64,000 nucleotides of DNA, from NCBI RefSeq assembly GCF_004798865.1, contig NW_025336598.1, positions 25,145,519 through 25,209,518 of the forward strand. Direction: 5' to 3'. A program made the translations under genes and the position numbers. Under the pieces are notes generated by a model. It was not told the origin of the DNA and did no database searches. It saw nothing but the letters and a program-made list of their open reading frames with translations. Source of the DNA: Varanus komodoensis. Its lineage: Eukaryota > Chordata > Lepidosauria > Squamata > Varanidae. Of this stretch, positions 55,858-64,000 are shown one piece after another (the stretch's first letter is position 1; each line of letters starts with the position of its first letter).

Positions 55858-56715
55858 CTGCTGCCTTGTGCCCCAGTTGCAGGTCTCCCCAGAGCAGAAT
55901 AGTTTGGCCAACATTCTTGAGAGCTCTGCAGTTGAGGCCTACAGCTGTGAGGAGCAAGCAGATGGGTAGCCAGGAGCAAGTGGTCCGCTGGGCTGTCTGC
56001 CAAGTAAGTGAAGGAGCAGCCAGCAAAGCGGGCCAAGAGAGGTTGGGCTGGCCCAGTGATCATCTAATACTCAGAGGAAGAACACATGCCACACTGACTC
56101 ATCCCTCCAGCTGAGCTTACCACCTAAAATGGCCTTGTGCACCCTTTTGATATAACAGAGTTCCTCCACCCTGCCAGAAGCCTGTCACTAGAGCAATTCA
56201 GTGACTGTACCCAGGACGGGTCCTCCCCTAACACAGTGGTCCAAGGACCAAAAGTATAATTTGCCCCAGAAACTGATCCCATCCCAAGGAGCTGAGGTCC
56301 ACAATAAAGTCGGTGCCATCTAGTAGTAAGGGCTTTTCCACCATAGATCCCATTGATTCCGGTTTGGTGTGCATGTAATATTCAGTACACATTATTTCTA
56401 ACAACTTAAATATATTTTTCTCCTTTTCATTTGAGCTAATCTGCAGACAGCCGTTTTACCAGACATTGATTGAGCATGGCTGCAGCTCTGAGGAAATTGC
56501 TTTGTCAGCCAGTTCAAGCCTAAGGCCCAGTCCCACCAGGTAGCCAGCTCTGCCATAAATACTGATTTCATATCTCTGACATTCATAGTTACAGCTTGCA
56601 TATATTTCCCTTATGAACCTTGAAGTTAAATTCTAGATAAATAACGTGTTGTCACAGAAGGCTTGCAAAAGTTGGAAAGCATAAAATCACACCCTACATG
56701 AAAATATATTTTAAG

Positions 56716-56843
56716 GTGCAATCCTATGCACGCTTAGGCAGAAAAGTCCTGGAACTCCCAGCATTCCCCAATAAGCATGACTGGCAGAGGAATGCTGGGA
56801 GATGTAGGACTTTTTCTGTATAAACACGCAAAGAGCTGAACCC
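56716..56843. repeat. Palindromic foldback element, family B (best copy)
   Basis: 'gtgcaatcctatgcacgctt', 'aggcagaaaagtcctggaac' and 'tcccagcattcccc' are mirrored by 'ggaatgctgggagatgtagg' and 'actttttctgtataaacacg'. The arms are about 55 bp around 'aataagcatgactggcag'. It has no coding capacity. Confidence 0.8.
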
Positions 56844-58087
56844 TAAACTGTACAGGTTGAGAGAAGAGAAATTAAAACAATCTCACAGACAGGAACACAT
56901 GCTCCTGAATTTTTAAGGCATGTTTCATTTCATTCTTGTAGTGGCATGTTGTACCAGAGCATCTCCACCCTCTTTTGGGGTTAGCCTCTTAGCCAATCAC
57001 TCCTATGCAACAAAAATTGACTAAACATTGCTTACTGCTGCCTCAGACTTCTGAATCATAATGGAACTTCTGCAGTGAAGATCTTGGTAACTCTGGTTCT
57101 GACTCATAAGACAATCTATTTTGCATTGCTGTTTTTGCATGCTTCTAGCATAACTCACCTTTTTGCGATTTGCCAATACTAATCTGACAAGCCAAAGCAA
57201 GGAGACACACCTCCCCTTCAATCCAGGCATGTAAAGTAAACCTTAATCATTCCAATACTGATTCTTACATAGAGGCAACTCTATGCTTCTGTTTAAATCC
57301 AGGTGTCAATCTTACCTATGGTTGTAGCAGACCCAAAATTGCTGAATTTGCATGACTAGTTGTAGCATTGACTGTGTTCTTGAAATCTTTTTTAACGAAA
57401 GGTATCAGTAGAAATGAGCAAGCTATGCTTGACTTGATTTGGGATTAGTCTTCTATATTCAGCAAGTGCTGAGAAAAGTGTTCTTCTTTCCCAAGAGTTT
57501 TCTCCTGGCTTGTAATGTTGGCATGAAGATAAGTTGTGTTGTCAGTGTCAGCTTTTGTTCAGGCCAAGGATAGGTTCAGAGTAGCAGAGCCAGAAGGGAA
57601 GGACAGTGCATGTACAGGATATTATTCAAGCTGTACAGGAATTTCAGGGAGAAATGGTTTAATAAAGCTGATCATTAGGAGGTAGACAAATTAATTGATC
57701 AGACCACTTGCTCTGCTTGCTTGCCGTCTAGCTTACTCTGTTAGAAAATCATACAATAATATCTCAGTTACGCTTATCACATACTCTACCTCGCCTCTCT
57801 TATTCACTCAGTCACTTTCACGCCAAACACACACCAGTTTCTTGTCCAGCTCAGACTCTCTCTGCCTGTTGCTGCTATCAGCTACCCACCCAGATATTTC
57901 TCTTTCTACTTTTCCATCAGATGCCCTCTCTCCTGCCCTGCAGTCTTGATCTTGCTATCTTCTCAGCTGAGTCTCTCCTCAACATGTATTGTTTATAGTG
58001 ATGGTTCAGGGTTGTAAGTATAAATCAAGGCAAGATGGCTCATGAAACCAACACAAACTCAGATCCGTCGGCCTTGGAGGAAAAGTC

Positions 58088-58142
58088 CTGTCTGACTTTG
58101 CAGCCACTTTGTTTGACCTGTCTGACTATGCAGCCACTTTTT
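58088..58142. repeat. Short tandem duplication (about 30 bp)
   Basis: 'cctgtctgactttgcagcc' and 'actttgtttga' are followed at once by 'cctgtctgactatgcagcc' and 'acttttta'. This is two nearly identical units. Confidence 0.85.
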
Positions 58143-59827
58143 ACTCAAAGCATGATTTACACAGCTGCTAATTTGGGGGCTTATTTTAAATCCCTGACAA
58201 CTTTATTTTGCCACTACAAATGGACAATTGAGCAGGCAAAGTGATTGCTCAACCATCAGCTCAACTACCAGGGGATCATATTTCTGGCAATCCTTTTACT
58301 TTTCTATAGATTACAACAGGGATGGATAGACTTCAGCCTTGTGCATCTACTTTGCTTCTACTAGAGCCCTGAGATCCATACTGATTGGAGCCAGGTACAA
58401 AACACATGGTTAGAAGTAAATAATATGGCTCCCAGAACTGAACAGAAATCACAGCCCTTCCAGCCCAAGTAACCCCAGCTTCATTTAAGCAGTCTAACTT
58501 AGTGCAGCTTCAGGGGTGCATAGCAAGTAACTTTGTTGCAGTTACTGCTGAATAAGTAGGAGTCAGAAATCCTTGCCAGTCTACTGCAGATCTCCTAGAA
58601 GATCACAATCTACCTTCTGCCCACACCAGCTTAAAATACCTTGTACACATTAGATAACTTCTGCTAAACACTAACATACAAGGAAAAGGGGTATCTCTCA
58701 GTTGACATTCTCCTGCTTTCTCTATGGGCTAGGGTTGATGGAGTCTAAGGATGTCTGGAAGGCCACATGTTCTCCAATTCTGCTTTAAATTGTGTGTTTA
58801 CGTGTGTTTTCGAGGCATAAAGAAAAATGGTACAAGAAAGGTAGGGAGCCCACCAAAAACATTGGAGAGATCATTGGTGTTCAGTGCTTTGACCAATAAA
58901 TATGTTGGTCAAAAGCACTTCAAAGAAAGGAAGGGGAAAGTGGGGTGGCTCTGTGGCATTTCTAAGATACATTTAAGGTGCACTTCAAGCCTTCGTTGTT
59001 CATACATTCTGGTTTGATTGGAGGTATGTTCATTATCATGGTGTCTGAAGAGGCAATCTTCTTGAAAAGTAAACATCTCTGCTTACTACATGCTGCTTTC
59101 TAACTTTGGCAGGTTTGAAGTTAACATTGTTGTTTCTGGAAACCCCTACATAGCTCCACATCATTAATTTACTTTAATAGCCACAAGAGAATGGAACTGT
59201 AGTTTAACTAAAGCCTGGTTTTTCATGGATTAGTGTTGCTGTCAATTACCTTCTATACTTTTACTAGTTTACTTAAATTTGCCTTCCTTTTAAATATACC
59301 TTTTGCATAGTTAGGGGTTGTGGGTTGGCTGGCCTATTAAAAAAAAAAAGAGTCCCCAAGGGGCTCAGGTGCCCTGACATAACTTTTCCACTCAGTCTTA
59401 ATTTTTAATGGGTGATATTTTAAGTGTTTAAGAGAGTGATCTAGACTGCATCTAGGGGGCACAGGATACTTCAGATTTCCAGAAACTGAACTCTAGCCCT
59501 GGAGCTTGGAGATCCATGATTCAGTTCTCTAACTTCCAGCTGGCACAGATAGAACCATACTGGCTGCTTCTCCAAGGTTGGAAAATTGACCTTGGAGAGT
59601 GGGTAAGGGGCAGGATTGATTAGTCATTTCAATTTTTTTCTGCATGATTAATTTGTCACATGAATACTGCAGTGACAAATCCAATTTTGATAAGTTTTCC
59701 CTTTCAAAATAAGTTGTGTGAACTGAGCTTGTGGGTTAAGAAAACATTTACTGAGACATAGGATTAAAGATCAGCCTTGTTTCCCTAGTATGTATTTCTG
59801 TTGTCTTTTATAAACTTAAGAAACTTG

Positions 59828-59855
59828 CCCTAACCCTAAATCTAACCCTAACCCC
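59828..59855. repeat. Short interstitial telomere-like repeat
   Basis: The plus strand carries ccctaaccctaaa then tctaaccctaacccc, about four to five (CCCTAA) units with one change. It is too short to be a chromosome end and is best read as an interstitial telomeric sequence. Confidence 0.8.
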
Positions 59856-60020
59856 TGTCCCAATGAGAAAAAGTATCTCCTGGTGATCAAGTTTTGGAAA
59901 GTTGGGAGGATATTAACTTTCTTTCATTTTTAGCTGTAGTCTTGTTTTTGGTCCAAGTCGTACGCTACAAATGACAGATATAGGCAGCTGAACCACAAAA
60001 TTATTTTCTGGCAGGTGATC

Positions 60021-60148
60021 ATGGGTTAATTTAGAATATGTAACCATGATGGTGGAACATGGATACTATAGGTTAATCATGAGTTAAACAACCTACCATT
60101 AGGTTATTTAATTAGGTTGTAGATTATCCAAGCCATGAATAACCCATA
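60021..60148. repeat. Foldback element, family D
   Basis: It begins 'atgggttaat' and ends 'gaataacccat', an inverted terminal pair. Inner words 'gttaaacaacctaccatt' and 'aggttgtagattatcc' are also partly inverted. It is a MITE-like, non-coding element of 128 bp. Confidence 0.5.
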
Positions 60149-60382
60149 GTGTTCAGGTTCAGATATCTGTGACATCTGTGTTTTGGAAGAAGACAAAAGT
60201 TATGTCTTCTGTTGCTTCAAAACAGCAGTGTGCATATATGTGTAGATAAATTCATACGCAGCTACACGCACAAGGAATGAGTATGTAGCATTTACAAGCT
60301 ATACCAGGTAAGTCTGAACGAACCTTTCTCCTTTCTGACCCCCATGGTATTTGCATGCTCAGTTATGACATGCATCTGTAAC

Positions 60383-60406
60383 CCTCCGCCCCCCCCGCCC
60401 CCCCCC
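60383..60406. repeat. C-rich tract
   Basis: Runs of seven to ten C separated by single G; the minus strand is G-rich and could form a quadruplex. Confidence 0.85.
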
Positions 60407-61349
60407 GGATGATCAGTTCTTGGAGACAGCCTGCTTCACGTGCACATTTAACTCTGGTACAGCTGAAGTGAATATGCTTCCAGATGGTCTGAGACACACT
60501 TTTAGACTACCAGAAAATCATTTTCCGAGGCTTAGAAGCTTAGAAGCAGAGTATGTACAAAGTAGCAAAAGCCACAGTTCTGCTATTTTCTTTGGTCTGA
60601 ACAAAGCTGTGAAGAAAGGCACTCTTACATAAATAGCGAAACTTCTGGGGTTTTAATATTGTTAATAAAGGGCACAAGCCAACCCAGAGAAAAAACCTAA
60701 TGATCATATACTGATTTGTAGGTCATGCCCTAATCGCAGATGGAAACTCCTTTCAGTGGATCATTGTGTGCAACTGAGTCAAAGAGTTCAAGAGAGATGG
60801 CAAAGTATCTGTGAAATTTTGCCTCACAGGCACAGTTATTCACTTTAATAGGTGTGTTCTCATGCTTTTCACTGCAGTTGCAGGCTGGGACGGATAATAA
60901 GGATTTCATTGTCCTCTCCATGCCCTTTAAGGTCCAAGTGCCCTACTGCTAGTTGCTTTCTTTCTGTCAGTGCATCTTTTTCAAGCCGCATGTTTCAGAG
61001 AGGAGCAGCAATTTATATTAGGTCATTGGACTTGCTGACACAGACCTGGGATTGTTGGGCACAGGAGTGTCTTTCAAAATGCTGGTCTCAGTCACTCCCA
61101 GCAGCCAGCATGAGAAATGACAAAATCTTGCTGTGGCACAGGAGATGCCAGGCCTCTGCCTATGACCCTTGGTCCATGCTGCACCTCTTTGCTTTTGTCA
61201 CATGGAATTCATGTTTCAAATGCTCAGATATTTGCTGTCATTCTTTTGCTAATCAATTGCATTCGATAATAATGGTATAGCTGTTGTTGCTAGAGGGTAT
61301 TATATAGAGGTAAGAGTCCACAGAGTATGTATTTCTGAAAGAAAAAGAC

Positions 61350-61370
61350 TGTGTGTGTGTGTGTGTGTGT
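61350..61370. repeat. (GT)n microsatellite
   Basis: Ten perfect GT units. Confidence 0.95.
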
Positions 61371-61504
61371 TGAGAAGCCCCTGGTCCCAAATAGATGATC
61401 ATTTTAGTGCATAGTTTTGACAAAAGAAAAATGGAATGCTGTCATCTTAAAAACATGGTGTATTAATGGCCTTAATCTGAACTAGCATGCAGGACCTGTA
61501 ATTT

Positions 61505-61745
61505 TATTATTTCATTGCTATACCATCTTTCCCCCCTTGCAAGGAATCCTAGATGGCTTACATAGTCCTCCTCCTTTCCATTTTTGGCCTCATAACAACA
61601 GCCCTGTGAAGTTGGTTAGTCTGACAGTCAGTGACTAGACCAAAGTCACCCAGGGAACTCCAAGGTCACGTGGCCTTGAGCTGAGTCTCCTGAATCCCAG
61701 ACCAATACTCTAACCAGCACACCGCAATGGCTGCCTTCAGGCTGC
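61505..61745 (-). repeat. tRNA-derived SINE, reverse, nearly full
   Basis: The tail 'ctataccatctttcccccc' and 'ctagatggcttacatagtcc' is followed by 'ggcctcataacaacagccct', 'gtgactagaccaaagtcacc' and 'gaatcccagaccaatactct'. It ends 'aaccagcacaccgcaatggc'. It keeps all parts of the family. Confidence 0.8.
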
Positions 61746-61821
61746 TGAGGCACTGTCTTTTCATAATTAACTGGCAAATGCAAATGAATCTTCTATGTTT
61801 GTGGTAGGTTAATATATAGTG

Positions 61822-61955
61822 CAGAGGAGGGCAACTTGTGCTTTCTGCATGTTTTGGCCTACAGCTCTTATAAACCCTTGCCAAAGCAGCCAACAGCGAG
61901 GGATCGTGAGAATTATAAGGCAAAACCAAGTGAGGGTCACATGTTGCCCACTCCA
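61822..61955. repeat. Palindromic foldback element, family A
   Basis: 'gcagaggagggcaacttgtg' and 'tgcatgttttggcctacagc' are mirrored by 'gtgagaattataaggcaaaa' and 'ggtcacatgttgcccactc'. The centre is 'ccaaagcagccaacagcg'. Confidence 0.65.
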
Positions 61956-62927
61956 GCACAACATTATATTGTCTAGCAATTTTCTTCCGCACAGCCATGT
62001 TTCTTCTGAATGTTTACTCAGAAGTAAGACTCGGTCAGCAATACCTTTCTTCAAGGTTCAGCTGAATTTTTGATGAACATGGATTAGAAATGGGTTCTCT
62101 ATAACCTGCTTCATGAAAAATTGTCCCAGTGACTCTTCCTCAAACTATACAAAGAGAGGTTAAAGTCTTAATTGCTGATTTGCAAAATGTCTTGAAAGTT
62201 GATCATATATACTGAGAAATTCACTCTGAAATGAATATTGTGATAAAGCAAAATTTCAGCACTGTTTCGAATTCCAGTTAATTGGGCTGCAAGAGGAGCA
62301 AAGCAGGAATACATATCCAGACCCTTCTGTATCAAGTAGTATTAAATACACTATATATTCTTAACCTCCAGCATAATTATTGCTCTTCTGAAATATACCA
62401 GAAGAGGAAGCTGCTTCATCACTTTCAAGGTGCCTTATTTTTCTACGAAGAGCAGAACTACATCACCTTTAGAAAACAAATGATTCCTATGACAGGATTC
62501 ATAGCCTCTTTGATTCAGTCAGTTTCCTTGCAGGAGGTACCATTTGATCTGAAAAATCTCACATTTCGTTAGCTGACATGATATAGTGACTCTTCCTGCA
62601 GCATTGCTTCTTCACAGCCTGGAAGGTCTGCCTATATCTTTACATCTGGACTGAATCTGGAGGCAAGCAAACCATCATTTTGCCCCACTTGTTTCCCTTT
62701 CGTCTTTCTTTTCCCCAAACTGCTGTGCTGTCTACCTGGCACAGACAGGGAAAAGGGAAAAAAGTTGGTAGAGGGGAGAGCTGTTTCATTTCCCAATGCA
62801 ATAGTGGAGAATGGATCTCCAGATTGCAAACTGGCAGTCCTGCCAAGAACCCATAACAGGCTTTGACAAGGCTACTCCGGCATAATGAAAAGACCAGAGA
62901 TCTTTACATCTGCGAGCCCAGAGCAAC

Positions 62928-63013
62928 TTTCCCTAACCTGGTGCCATCCAGATGTGTTGGAGTGCAACTCCCATAATCCAAAAGCCAGGCACCAAGCTAG
63001 GGAATGTTGCCCT
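62928..63013. repeat. Palindromic foldback element, family A (short)
   Basis: 'tttccctaacctggtgccat' and 'ccagatgtgttggagtgc' are followed by 'aactcccataatccaaaagc' and 'ccaagctagggaatgttgc'. The ends are inverted, but the centre has been deleted to about 86 bp in total. Confidence 0.65.
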
Positions 63014-64000
63014 AGATGCATTTGAATAAAGTATTCCTATGTAATATTTTTCATATTTCTGAAAGTTGGCATTTGTGCTACGGTGCTGTGATTTGGATGA
63101 GTCCTACAGTGGCGCTTTGAACAGGTCCAAGAGCAGACCAATGTAAGTTTCCATTGAGGACTGAGAATTATTACAGTATCTATGTTTTACTGGCAATCAT
63201 GGCAGTTACCATGTAGGCTTAGTCATTTTCTTTTTGTTTCTTGATGGACGACCCAATCCTTTGTAGTCGGATGGTTTTTTAATTCATTAAGCTTATTTCC
63301 TCTGGAGGAAATAGGCGTAAGCATCACCTGGCCTAGCTGGCCAATTATAGGAAAGGCTGCTGTTCATTTGTAGCCCTGCGGGGAAACTGTAGGACAGAGG
63401 AAATCATTTTAAACCAATAACTCAATAAAGCACATTCACTATGGTAATTGGAACATGCTCTCTTTCATGGACTTCTTTCATCAAAGCATTAATCAAAGTA
63501 GAATACTGCTCTTATGAGTTCTTTATTATAGTCTAGAGAATAGGAAATAACATATAAAATATAAGATCAAAAAAGGATGAAACACTTTTGCACTAGGACA
63601 AATGGCCAAACAACTTTGAAGAATTGGATACTTGTGAATTCTGATACAAATGGACCCAATTCACAATTATTGGCTAATACATAGGTGAGAACGTAGATAC
63701 CTACCAGTGTTTCCAAATGTTCTGATGTCGCTCCCAAATAAAAATAAATCTAAAAATTCTGTAATTTATATATTATTATTCCTAGGCCACTACTAACAGT
63801 GGAAGCCTATTATATTTTGAAGGAAAATATATTTCCAAATCCATATTTTGAGATAAAGTAAGTTTAGAAATACACATTTTAATTCCGGTTTGATGGGAAA
63901 GGGTACAGATTAATACAAAAACAAGGCAGAATAAATTTGTGGATAAACAAGTCTGAAAGTGACACAGATTGGAAACAGCTGATTTGCCCATCCCTATTTA

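Larger units (their letters stand above)
53481..64000. other. Upstream flank of DLC1 short isoform, no gene seen
   Basis: This 10.5 kb has no exon I can support. It may be the 5' flank, or an intron of the long DLC1 isoform whose extra exons lie far upstream in mammals. I looked for the mammalian long-isoform exon with LDQLDQDIENAL on the minus strand and did not see it. Contents are foldback elements, one SINE, microsatellites and a telomere-like run. Unrecognised stretches are 54.8-55.8, 56.9-59.8, 60.4-61.3 and 63.1-64.0 kb. Confidence 0.75.

Noticed and set aside
1-64000. CRISPR arrays, operons, tRNA or rRNA genes
   Set aside because: No regularly spaced direct repeats, no tRNA cloverleaf with intact A and B boxes outside SINE copies, and no rRNA-like stretches. 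The DNA is a vertebrate gene with introns.

Overview
This is vertebrate nuclear DNA, almost certainly from a squamate reptile (lizard or snake). It is AT-leaning and intron-rich. It carries interspersed repeats I associate with squamate genomes: tRNA-derived SINEs ending in the 'cctcacagggttgttgtgagg' type of block (mostly seen here in reverse), CR1/L2-like LINE tails, a BovB-type LINE fragment, and several families of short palindromic foldback elements. The species cannot be named from the sequence alone.

There is one recognisable gene, DLC1 (deleted in liver cancer 1, a RhoGAP-START protein), on the minus strand. Eleven coding exons were placed by hand from splice sites and similarity to remembered mammalian DLC1. 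From 5' to 3' on the minus strand they are 52735-52699, 32389-32318, 27795-27714, 19304-19241, 12259-10833, 7958-7782, 4996-4837, 4312-4114, 2489-2276, 1868-1754 and 1009-791. They total 2766 nt, and all junction phases agree, giving 922 codons with no stop. The order is the SAM domain (exons 1-4), the serine-rich linker with the tensin/SH2-type tyrosine and the LD-like talin/FAK motif (exon 5), the RhoGAP domain with its arginine finger (exons 7-10) and the start of the START domain (exon 11). About 170 residues of START, the stop codon and the 3' UTR lie beyond the left edge.

The first exon (short-isoform start) lies in a CpG-rich island of about 52.0-53.5 kb, which is the likely promoter. 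From 53.5 to 64 kb lies upstream flank, or an intron of a longer DLC1 isoform. I see no exon there, only repeats and unique AT-rich DNA. The introns hold repeats and a few curiosities: a GC-AG intron after exon 9, a perfect 16-bp hairpin in intron 6, foldback elements including one inside the CpG island, and a possible gag-like fossil in intron 1.

I found no tRNA or rRNA gene, no CRISPR array and no second protein-coding gene. The other open frames are short and look like chance or repeat-derived frames. I do not see a previously undescribed multi-gene system here. The items most worth checking concern DLC1 start-site control, splicing and foldback elements.
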